64,000 bases of DNA from Bolinopsis microptera. Lineage: Eukaryota > Ctenophora > Tentaculata > Lobata > Bolinopsidae. Both the position numbers and the translations under genes were made by a program. Positions 30,791 to 41,200 of this stretch are shown piece by piece (position 1 is the first letter of the stretch; each line of letters begins with the position of its first letter). The notes beneath the pieces were generated by a model. That model had not been told where the DNA came from, made no database searches, and worked only from the letters and a program-made list of their open reading frames with translations. The DNA lies in the NCBI RefSeq assembly GCF_026151205.1, contig NC_087084.1, positions 14,214,235 to 14,278,234 on the forward strand. Direction: 5' to 3'.

Positions 30791-31102
30791 TCACTGAAAC
30801 GACCTTACTAAAGTTGCCTTTGAACAATCGTCACTAGAAAACAAAATGAATATAAGTTCGAGATATCTCCTCTCCAAAACTAAATTCCAGTGTTAATTTA
30901 GTTACATTAGGAGGAAACAAGTAGTAACCCAGAAAATAGAAAATAAGCGAAGTAGGTTACCAAATTGGATACAAGTCTGACTAAAGCATAAAGCAGCGCA
31001 GTGACCAGTGCAGACATTGACACCACGGAGGTATTGCTGATAAGGCAGCTCATGTTACCAAGGTAACACATATTCTCATTTTGTGTCATGTTACCTTACC
31101 AC
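30791..31102. other. Upstream flank of the zinc-finger gene
   Basis: Likely 5'UTR and promoter of the minus-strand gene. AT-rich; no element is recognised. Confidence 0.35.
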
Positions 31103-31285
31103 GATGAATGATGATGATCATGTGCCTCCATTCCACTCGTTTTAAAGCTAACTGTTTTACTGCATCTCTGCTGATGTTATCGACACCTGTAAAGTCAGCC
31201 GCATCCTCAAGTACACAGGCCATCCAGCCTTTGCGGGGTCGTCCTCTCAGTCTCTTTCCATAGTTTCAGAAGCATATTATCGAGT
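31103..31285 (-). pseudogene. LINE 3' fragment, second copy
   Basis: Its reverse complement matches 26450-26620 closely (GGACGACCCCGCAAAGGCTG, then GTCGATAACATCAGCAGAGA) and ends in an ATC-rich tail at about 31103. It is a severely 5'-truncated copy of the same LINE family, inserted in the opposite orientation. Confidence 0.85.
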
Positions 31286-31349
31286 GCAGCCTTGTAACGC
31301 ATCACGCTACAAACTAATTACTTACCGCGGATCGACCGAAATATAACTT

Positions 31350-31750
31350 ACTTTAGGTTGGTTTGGCAGGGATTGCTTCTGGACAACAGTAACTAGTACG
31401 TCCTCCATTCATTCCTGGTTCAGATCTTTCTGTAGATTCCATTCTAGGAGTGAGTTGTTGGTGATGGTGGTGTATCCTTTGGTTGGCGGGGTATCGGGAA
31501 ACGTCTCCAAAAATCGAGCAAGTGATACCTTGAAGGGTCCTAGAGCAGTTAAACTGTTCACTTGTCGTGGGAGGAGGTTCCATAGTCTCGCTGCATTCAC
31601 TCCAAAGGTATCGACCCGAAAGCAACCCAAAGAGATTTTTACAGCATGTGATTAATGTAATCAATTGAAACTTATTACAATTCGTAAGCCGTGAACGGGT
31701 TGAAAAAGTCACGTGACAGTCGAGTGTAGAGTGATTCATCATCAATCATC
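31350..31750 (-). pseudogene. Reverse-transcriptase C-terminal fragment of a second LINE family
   Basis: The minus-strand frame 31409-31630 reads FRVDTFGVNAARLWNLLP, then LTALGPFKVSLARFL, which is the F-x-x-R...W-N-x-L-P...L-x-x-F-K pattern found at the end of many LINE (CR1/L2-type) polyproteins. No catalytic domain remains. The edge near 31690-31750 shares GTCACGTGACAGTCGAGTGT and a TCATCATC tail with about 19050. Confidence 0.6.
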
Positions 31751-32559
31751 ATCCCATCAACAAAAAACAATGGACAATTCATTCATATCTTTGATCTTAT
31801 GGGTTTACCTGGCTCGCCAATCTCTGTGCGCGGCGCTCTTTTCAAGCTTCCTGAACGTGAGAGGAGCGAGCTAGGCCGGTAACTTACGAGTTTAAACTTG
31901 TATTTGGTTTTACAAAGTTGTTATTCAAATTAAATGTTGTTACCGCCCTTAAAATATGTGTTAAAAACAAATGATAGTTTGTCTTTATTTTTAAGACTTC
32001 GTAATAGCAAAATATCGGTATGCATATAGTAGTACAAATACAACATCAAACATATGATTTTTTAAATATAGCACTTACTTCCGTCAGTTAAAAGTCCAGA
32101 TAAAAGTTTATCAATATCTGTCTTATATTAATACTATTGTGTATTAGATTTAAATTTGCACAGCCAGAAGACTTTAAGTTTATGTTGGGAAACTGAAATT
32201 ATCGTTATAAATTTAGCTTTATGGATTGATAACTTAACAATTAATTTACTAAGTAGACGAGTATTTATGAAGGCTACAAATACAAATGAAAAGAAAAAAT
32301 CCAAAATCAGTGCTGGACTGTGGTTGATTATTAAAACTAAAAGGAATAATTCATAATTGAGCCTTAACTCCGTATCAAAATTGTTAAATGTTATAAACTA
32401 TAAACCGAAACGTGAGCAGATAGTCAATTTCAACTTCTCTTACCCGTTTAAGTTCAACAACTCATGGCTTATCACACTGGCTAATATGAAACAATATCTT
32501 TGTCAAAATATACTGCAAAGATACGTTTGATGTTCTGCAATTACGACTCTGGACTCAGA
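31746..32559. other. Intergenic, no gene seen
   Basis: AT-rich with one 66-codon ORF (32156-32356) lacking any family resemblance. Confidence 0.4.
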
Positions 32560-32562
32560 CCA

Positions 32563-32725
32563 AGTCTATTTGGTAAGTAAGGTAGCATTTGGTAAGTAAG
32601 GTAGCATTTGGTAATTAAGGTAGCATTTGGTAAGTAAGGTAGCATTTGGTAACTAAGGTAGCATTTGGTAACTAAGGTAGCATTTGGTAACTAAGGTAGC
32701 ATTTGGTAAGTAAGGTAGCATTTGG
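32563..32725 (+). repeat. 19-bp array with a 5'-splice-site-like unit
   Basis: Eight units of TTTGGTAAGTAAGGTAGCA, with GTAATT and GTAACT variants. The unit contains GGTAAGTAAG, a textbook donor consensus on the plus strand. Confidence 0.95.
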
Positions 32726-32885
32726 CCCGCTCATCATCATGTTCAATTAGTCTCGGTGTTATTTAATATTCAGAACTATACGGATGATTTCTCTGCGCCA
32801 AAAGAGAACAGTTGGACAAGATCTGTAAGTGTAGAAACATATGTGTAGGTTGTGTAAATAATTAATACATTAATTAATTAATTAC

Positions 32886-33352
32886 TTAGGCCCTCATGTC
32901 TGTATCAGTTGTGTTTCGGGTCAACTTTTTGTTTATCTGGGGATTCGCCGCTTTTGACCTCCTGAAGCTTTGCATGGAGTTGATCAAATTGTTCTTGCTC
33001 ACAGAGTTAATGTAAATAACCGCAATAAAGGCGACCACACCCAATGCAGCCATCACGAAACCTGCGTATTTGAACGCCTCCGACTTGCTGGCATTGTCGG
33101 AGAACGTTCTGTAACCGAGACCAAGAAGACGATAGCGAGGACGAAGGCTGCTACACAGCAGACCTGACAGTAGGGCATCATCCAGACGTAGCCTGGCTCT
33201 TTGGAGGTGTGTTTAACGGGCTTTACTGAGCGGGCTTTTTCGAACTTCCAATGTTTATCAGGTCCTTCACCTTGGGGGAGAAGTGGTGAGAAGTTGAATA
33301 CTTTATTATTGGACGTTATTTGACCGGACATTTTGTGAACGCTCAAAGGCAT
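32886..33352 (-). CDS. Possible small two-span membrane protein, frame-broken
   Basis: On the minus strand, 33352-33115 reads (M)SGQITSNNKVFNFSPLLP, then KEPGYVWMMPYCQVCCVAAF, with a hydrophobic run VCCVAAFVLAIVFLV. In the next frame, 33115-32886 reads YRTFSDNASKSEAFKYAGFV, then MAALGVVAFIAVIYI, and ends at TAA 32886-32888. The two halves make one plausible protein of about 150 aa with two membrane spans, but they differ by one base in frame near 33115. A pseudogene, an assembly error, or an intron using TCGGTTACAG as acceptor could explain this. No family is recognised. Confidence 0.35.
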
Positions 33353-33804
33353 TAATTTAGTATATTTAATTTAACTACCTTGTCAGACTTTATTTGAACG
33401 GACATTAAAATGAACGCTAGGGCCTCCAGCGTCCAATTAATGTCCGTTCAAATTAAGTCCGATAAGGAAATTTAGTTAACAAATAGAGATTCATTTGTCT
33501 TGCAGGTAATCGAGAATTAAGGAAGGAAATAATTGTTCACTTAAGTTGGAAAATGATAGTTCTTGCAAAATTTTAATATCCGTCAAACTAACTGAGGGAT
33601 TTGTCCGAAACTAAAAATTAAACTCAGACGAATACCGAATGGAGTTAAAAACATATAAGTGATACGATAGTTTAACTTGTAGAAGCTTTCAATAACATGT
33701 GTTAATCGTCGTCAGCTGAAGGTGATGTGGTGGAAAATGCTTATATGTGATGGAGTGGTGTCAAGGATGGAGGGTGGGGGTGTTGTGGTTGGGAAAGTCA
33801 AAAG

Positions 33805-33932
33805 TCAGACGAATACATTGAAGGGTAGACCTACATCGACCCTTAGATCGTTGGAGTTTATGGAAATCTCATCATCGTCCACTGTTAGATGTACGTGCTT
33901 TTTACCATCACCGTTCATTGCCACGTGTTCTT
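33805..33932 (-). CDS. Possible terminal exon on the minus strand
   Basis: A TTTCCCCCCAG acceptor-like sequence precedes an open stretch reading EEHVAMNGDGKKHVHLTV, then DDDEISINSNDLRVDVGL and a stop at 33805-33807. Composition and frame look coding, but no upstream exon or family is recognised. Confidence 0.25.
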
Positions 33933-34142
33933 CTGGGGGGAAATGGGAATGTTAAACCTGAATAGAATATTTTAATAATAATGGGAATTTTAAACATTTG
34001 GTTTCTGCCTATACTGAATTTATGAGGCAGCGTGAATTGAATCCACGCGGGATTATAACTGCAAGATTATCCATCATTATAATCAGTTCCCGCTTAAAAA
34101 GGTCTCGCAAAAGAAATGAAAACTAACCTGTCATGATTCGTT

Positions 34143-34912
34143 ATACAGATAAGTTGTTACCATTACCTATAAAATAGGAAAATTAAAATAAGTGTTAACC
34201 ATTACCTATAAAATAGCAAAATTAAAATAAGTGTTAACCATTACCTTACAAGACTTTTTCATAACGTACGAAATGCGACGGTTTTCCCGAAATTTCGCCA
34301 TATTTTCGGACCGCCAAAATTTCGGTCGTCATAATAGAATCCGTCGCATTATTTTTAGCTTATTCCAATAATTGTGGCTTCATCGATTCATTTTGTTCTT
34401 GAAAAGTTAGTGATATGATGGTGGGACAAATAAACACAATATTCCATGATGAATTTAATGTCAAGTAATACGTTTTAAATTTACAATAAATTACATTTAT
34501 GTGCTAACATAAACGTCTTATAAGAGACTAAGTCAAGATAAACAATTTAATACCAAACTCAATAAGTGAAACTGAAAGAGTCGAGCCGGACCCGTTAGAG
34601 GAAGATGAAGAAATCGATTTATAAGTTTCATTTTGTTTCAACATGATTTTACCGATTTTTAGAAAATTTTGAATTTCCTTTGTGTCAGAAAACAAAATGA
34701 TGAAAAATACCCTTATTTTCTGTGACGTCCGAAATGTGACGGTTTTTGTTCAATTTCGCCATATTTTCGGACCGCCAAAATTTCGGTCGTCGCAAATTGG
34801 TCCGCCACAAAAATGTCTTGTAAGGTACCTATAAAATAGCAAAATTAAAATAAGTGTTAACCATTACCTATAAAATAGCAAAATTATAATAAGTGTTAAT
34901 CATTACCTATTA
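34143..34912. repeat. 39-bp minisatellite split by a MITE
   Basis: Units contain AACCATTACCTATAAAATAG followed by CAAAATTAAAATAAGTGTT. Two to three units lie on each side of the element at 34244-34825. Removing the element restores an unbroken unit. Confidence 0.9.
34244..34825. mobile_element. TA-flanked MITE (Tc1/mariner-type), 582 bp
   Basis: Terminal inverted repeats begin CCTTACAAGAC and end GTCTTGTAAGG, flanked by a TA duplication (34242-34243 and 34826-34827) whose removal restores the interrupted minisatellite. A direct repeat of about 55 bp with core TTTCGCCATATTTTCGGACC and CCAAAATTTCGGTCGTC lies near each end (about 34275 and 34745). No transposase is encoded. Confidence 0.88.
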
Positions 34913-35632
34913 TAAGATGACAGAAAAATACATATTAAGTTACTAATACTTATTATTATATAATAGAAAAATACGAATTCAATCAAAGGAGCAATATAAA
35001 TCTTTGAATATTTTCATATTTTACAAAGTTGAGCGAGAAAGCTCGAAGCTTATTGCTAATGTCTAAAATTGGAGTCCCAACTTATTGTGATCATTAAGCT
35101 GACTTAGTCTGACGTTAGTCTCTATTCTCAGTCTACAATATCAGATACAAATCATAATTATTCAATTATTTTCAAGGTTTCATTGAGCTGACTATACTAA
35201 TTTATTACAACACGTTCGACCGCCGAATTACGTTTTACAGAACTCCGATTGAGGTGTGGAAAATGCAATAAGTTAGGCTGGGGTCTGATCGTCACATTTG
35301 ACAAACGTGCATCACTGTCACCATAGTTACACTACTAGTTACCATAGTTACTACAAACGTGCATCACTGCGGACGGTGGAATATAACAAAATAAAACAAT
35401 GTGAATGTACATCGCAGGATCGAAGCGAAATTATGCCATTTACCTTGCATATTGTTCGAAATAAACTTTGTCTTCACTATTACAAAAGTAATAATATTAT
35501 AAAAGATAGTAGAAGTTACAGGGGAGCTGACAAGTAGCACAAAGTACAGGCCCGGAGCTCGTGAAAGCGTGTACAACTCACACAGTCACAACATCAACAA
35601 CATATGTGTTGTTAATTATAATGTGATTGGGT
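34913..35632. other. Intergenic, no gene seen
   Basis: AT-rich, with short ORFs only. CAAACGTGCATCACTG is repeated at about 35302 and 35353. Confidence 0.4.
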
Positions 35633-37690
35633 CTAGCCTTCACAATGCTAACCGCTCAGCTCACTGTTTCTCCCTAGCCTTCACAATGCTAACCGCTCAG
35701 CTCACTGTTTCTCCCTAGCCTTCACAATGCTAACCGCTCAGCTCACTGTTTCTACCTAGCCTTCACAATGCTAACCGCTCAGCTCACTGTTTCTCCCTAG
35801 CCTTCACAATGCTAACCGCTCAGCTCACTGTTTCTCCCTAGCCTTCACAATGCTAACCGCTCAGCTCACTGTTTCTCCCTAGCCTTCACAATGCTAACCG
35901 CTCAGCTCACTGTTTCTCCCTAGCCTTCACAATGCTAACCGCTCAGCTCACTGTTTCTCCCTAGCCTTCACAATGCTAACCGCTCAGCTCACTGTTTCTC
36001 CCTAGCCTTCACAATGCTAACCGCTCAGCTCACTGTTTCTCCCTAGCCTTCACAATGCTAACCGCTCAGCTCACTGTTTCTCCCTAGCCTTCACAATGCT
36101 AACCGCTCAGCTCACTGTTTCTCCCTAGCCTTCACAATGCTAACCGCTCAGCTCACTGTTTCTCCCTAGCCTCCACAATGCTAACCGCTCAGCTCACTGT
36201 TTCTCCCTAGCCTTCACAATGCTAACCGCTCAGCTCACTGTTTCTCCCTAGCCTTCACAATGCTAACCGCTCAGCTCACTGTTTCTCCCTAGCCTTCACA
36301 ATGCTAACCGCTCAGCTCACTGTTTCTCCCTAGCCTTCACAATGCTAACCGCTCAGCTCACTGTTTCTCCCTAGCCTTCACAATGCTAACCGCTCAGCTC
36401 ACTGTTTCTACCTAGCCTTCACAATGCTAACCGCTCAGCTCACTGTTTCTCCCTAGCCTTCACAATGCTAACCGCTCAGCTCACTGTTTCTCCCTAGCCT
36501 TCACAATGCTAACCGCTCAGCTCACTGTTTCTCCCTAGCCTCCACAATGCTAACCGCTCAGCTCACTGTTTCTCCCTAGCCTTCACAATGCTAACCGCTC
36601 AGCTCACTGTTTCTCCCTAGCCTTCACAATGCTAACCGCTCAGCTCACTGTTTCTCCCCAGCCTTCACAATGCTAACCCGCTCAGCTCACTGTTTCTCCC
36701 TAGCCTTCACAATGCTAACCGCTCAGCTCACTGTTTCTACCTAGCCTTCACAATGCTAACCGCTCAGCTCACTGTTTCTCCCTAGCCTTCACAATGCTAA
36801 CCCGCTCAGCTCACTGTTTCTCCCTAGCCTTCACAATGCTAACCGCTCAGCTCACTGTTTCTCCCTAGCCTTCACAATGCTAACCGCTCAGCTCACTGTT
36901 TCTCCCTAGCCTTCACAATGCTAACCGCTCAGCTCACTGTTTCTCCCTAGCCTTCACAATGCTAACCCGCTCAGCTCACTGTTTCTCCCTAGCCTTCACA
37001 ATGCTAACCGCTCAGCTCACTGTTTCTCCCTAGCCTTCACAATGCTAACCGCTCAGCTCACTGTTTCTACCTAGCCTTCACAATGCTAACCGCTCAGCTC
37101 ACTGTTTCTCCCTAGCCTTCACAATGCTAACCCGCTCAGCTCACTGTTTCTCCCTAGCCTTCACAATGCTAACCGCTCAGCTCACTGTTTCTCCCTAGCC
37201 TTCACAATGCTAACCGCTCAGCTCACTGTTTCTCCCTAGCCTTCACAATGCTAACCGCTCAGCTCACTGTTTCTCCCTAGCCTTCACAATGCTAACCGCT
37301 CAGCTAACTGTTTCTCCCTAGCCTTCACAATGCTAACCGCTCAGCTCACTGTTTCTCCCTAGCCTTCACAATGCTAACCGCTCAGCTCACTGTTTCTCCC
37401 TAGCCTTCACAATGCTAACCGCTCAGCTCACTGTTTCTCCCTAGCCTTCACAATGCTAACCGCTCAGCTCACTGTTTCTCCCTAGCCTTCACAATGCTAA
37501 CCGCTCAGCTCACTGTTTCTCCCTAGCCTTCACAATGCTAACCCGCTCAGCTCACTGTTTCTCCCTAGCCTTCACAATGCTAACCGCTCAGCTCACTGTT
37601 TCTCCCTAGCCTTCACAATGCTAACCGCTCAGCTCACTCTTTCTCCCTAGCCTTCACAATGCTAACCGCTCAGCTCACTGTTTCTCCCTA
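35633..37690 (+). repeat. 41-bp satellite, about 50 copies
   Basis: The unit is CTAGCCTTCACAATGCTAAC then CGCTCAGCTCACTGTTTCTCC. Variants recur: ACCTAG for CCCTAG, AACCCGCTC (+1 base) and CTCCACAATG. On the plus strand the unit contains GCTAAC, then a pyrimidine-rich CTGTTTCTCCCTAG, so it resembles a branch point plus acceptor. Confidence 0.97.
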
Positions 37691-38209
37691 TAAGGTTTGT
37701 AAAACATAGTTCACCGTGCCTAATGGACCAAACGCTAAAGTTCTCACTTTTTACTATCCGAATGATCGCTAAAAAGCATTCGCCGTTTTAAGCAAGATTC
37801 TGGACGGCCAATTAGACTCGACCTACTCACAGCACTAGAAACAGCACTAGAAACAGCGCTACACAACCGCCAGTTACAATGTTCTGATCAGTCGCATAAT
37901 ATAACTGACTAAACACAAATAGCAGACACTCAGGCATGTAACCATGGTTACTAAGCAGGTTACCATGGTTACCGGGTTACCTGGCAACAAGGTAACAAGG
38001 GTTAGTTGCTCTATTATGATTAATTACCTTGTTTCAGTGACTGGACTGTTAATACACAGCAATACTTTAGTGCACAAAGAGGAAGCTGGGTGGGGTTTAA
38101 GAGCTAACGGTCTGGGAAGTAGTAACTATGGTAACTAGTAGTGTAACTATGGTGATAAGAAGAAGATAAGAGGAAGATAAGAGGGAACACTCTCTTAATG
38201 GTTCAGTTG
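37691..38209. other. Spacer between the two large satellites
   Basis: No gene. At 37938-37976 it has GTAACCATGGTTACTAAGCA and GGTTACCATGGTTACCGGG, a block that recurs three times on the far side of the 68-bp array (46471-46650). Confidence 0.6.
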
Positions 38210-41200
38210 GAGACAGGCTCTAACTTGGTTACTGGTTAGCGTTAGGGTCTGGTGTGGTTCAAGTTCTGGTCACGGTGGAGACAGGCTCTAACTTGGTTAC
38301 TGGTTAGCGTTAGGGTCTGGTGTGGTTCAAGTTCTGGTCACGGTGGAGACAGGCTCTAACTTGGTTACTGGTTAGCGTTAGGGTCTGGTGTGGTTCAAGT
38401 TCTGGTCACGGTGGAGTCAGGCTCTAACTTGGTTACTGGTTAGCGTTAGGGTCTGGTGTGGTTCAAGTTCTGGTCACGGTGGAGACAGGCTCTAACTTGG
38501 TTACTGGTTAGCGTTAGGGTCTGGTGTGGTTCAAGTTCTGGTAACGGTGGAGACAGGCTCTAACTTGGTTACTGGTTAGCGTTAGGGTCTGGTGTGGTTC
38601 AAGTTCTGGTAACGGTGGAGACAGGCTCTAACTTGGTTACTGGTTAGCGTTAGAGTCTGGTGTGGTTCAAGTTCTGGTCACGGTGGAGACAGGCTCTAAC
38701 TTGGTTACTGGTTAGCGTTAGGGTCTGGTCTGGTTCAAGTTCTGGTAACGGTGGAGACAGGCTCTAACTTGGTTACTGGTTAGCGTTAGGGTCTGGTGTG
38801 GTTCAAGTTCTGGTCACGGTGGAGACAGGCTCTAACTTGGTCACTGGTTAGCGTTAGAGTCTGGTGTGGTTCAAGTTCTGGTCACGGTGGAGACAGGCTC
38901 TAACTTGGTTACTGGTTAGCGTTAGGGTCTGGTGTGGTTCAAGTTCTGGTAACGGTGGAGACAGGCTCTAACTTGGTTACTGGTTAGCGTTAGGGTCTGG
39001 TGTGGTTCAAGTTCTGGTAACGGTGGAGACAGGCTCTAACTTGGTTACTGGTTAGCGTTAGGGTCTGGTGTGGTTCAAGTTCTGGTAACGGTGGAGACAG
39101 GCTCTAACTTGGTTACTGGTTAGCGTTAGAGTCTGGTGTGGTTCAAGTTCTGGTAACGGTGGAGACAGGCTCTAACTTGGTTACTGGTTAGGGTTAGAGT
39201 CTGGTGTGGTTCAAGTTCTGGTAACGGTGGAGACAGGCTCTAACTTGGTTACTGGTTAGCGTTAGGGTCTGGTGTGGTTCAAGTTCTGGTAACGGTGGAG
39301 ACAGGCTCTAACTTGGTTACTGGTTAGGGTTAGGGTCTGGTGTGGTTCAAGTTCTGGTAACGGTGGAGACAGGCTCTAACTTGGTTACTGGTTAGCGTTA
39401 GGGTCTGGTGTGGTTCAAGTTCTGGTAACGGTGGAGACAGGCTCTAACTTGGTTACTGGTTAGCGTTAGGGTCTGGTGTGGTTCAAGTTCTGGTAACGGT
39501 GGAGACAGGCTCTAACTTGGTTACTGGTTAGGGTTAGGGTCTGGTGTGGTTCAAGTTCTGGTAACGGTGGAGACAGGCTCTAACTTGGTTACTGGTTAGC
39601 GTTAGGGTCTGGTGTGGTTCAAGTTCTGGTAACGGTGGAGACAGGCTCTAACTTGGTTACTGGTTAGCGTTAGGGTCTGGTGTGGTTCAAGTTCTGGTAA
39701 CGGTGGAGACAGGCTCTAACTTGGTTACTGGTTAGCGTTAGGGTCTGGTGTGGTTCAAGTTCTGGTAACGGTGGAGACAGGCTCTAACTTGGTTACTGGT
39801 TAGCGTTAGGGTCTGGTGTGGTTCATGTTCTGGTAACGGTGGAGACAGACTCTAACTTGGTTACTGGTTAACGTTAGGGTCTGGTGTGGTTCAAGTTCTG
39901 GTAACGGTGGAGACAGGCTCTAACTTGGTTACTAGTTAGCGTTAGAGTCTGGTGTGGTTCAAGTTCTGGTAACGGTGGAGACAGGCTCTAACTTGGTTAC
40001 TGGTTAGCGTTAGAGTCTGGTGTGGTTCAAGTTCTGGTAACGGTGGAGACAGGCTCTAACTTGGTTACTGGTTAGCGTTAGGGTCTGGTGTGGTTCAAGT
40101 TCTGGTAACGGTGGAGACAGGCTCTAACTTGGTTACTGGTTAGCGTTAGGGTCTGGTGTGGTTCAAGTTCTGGTAACGGTGGAGACAGGCTCTAACTTGG
40201 TAACTGGTTAGCGTTAGGGTCTGGTGTGGTTCAAGTTCTGGTAACGGTGGAGACAGGCTCTAACTTGGTAACTGGTTAGCGTTAGGGTCTGGTGTGGTTC
40301 AAGTTCTGGTAACGGTGGAGACAGGCTCTAACTTGGTAACTGGTTAGCGTTAGAGTCTGGTGTGGTTCAAGTTCTGGTAACGGTGGAGACAGGCTCTAAC
40401 TTGGTTACTGGTTAGCGTTAGAGTCTGGTGTGGTTCAAGTTCTGGTAACGGTGGAGACAGGCTCTAACTTGGTTACTGGTTAGCGTTAGGGTCTGGTGTG
40501 GTTCATGTTCTGGTAACGGTGGAGACAGACTCTAACTTGGTTATTGGTTAGCGTTAGGGTCTGGTGTGGTTCAAGTTCTGGTAACGGTGGAGACAGGCTC
40601 TAACTTGGTTACTGGTTAGCGTTAGAGTCTGGTGTGGTTCAAGTTCTGGTCACGGTGGAGACAGGCTCTAACTTGGTTACTGGTTAGCGTTAGAGTCTGG
40701 TGTGGTTCAAGTTCTGGTAACGGTGGAGACAGGCTCTAACTTGGTTACTGGTTAGCGTTAGAGTCTGGTGTGGTTCAAGTTCTGGTCACGGTGGAGACAG
40801 GCTCTAACTTGGTTACTGGTTAGCGTTAGAGTCTGGTGTGGTTCAAGTTCTGGTCACGGTGGAGACAGGCTCTAACTTGGTTACTGGTTAGCGTTAGAGT
40901 CTGGTGTGGTTCAAGTTCTGGTAACGGTGGAGACAGGCTCTAACTTGGTTACTGGTTAGCGTTAGAGTCTGGTGTGGTTCAAGTTCTGGTCACGGTGGAG
41001 ACAGGCTCTAACTTGGTTACTGGTTAGCGTTAGGGTCTGGTGTGGTTCAAGTTCTGGTAACGGTGGAGACAGGCTCTAACTTGGTTACTGGTTAGCGTTA
41101 GGGTCTGGTGTGGTTCAAGTTCTGGTAACGGTGGAGACAGGCTCTAACTTGGTTACTGGTTAGCGTTAGGGTCTGGTGTGGTTCAAGTTCTGGTCACGGT

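Noticed and set aside
35633-37690. CRISPR-like array
   Set aside because: Units are contiguous with no unique spacers, and the genome is eukaryotic; it is a satellite.
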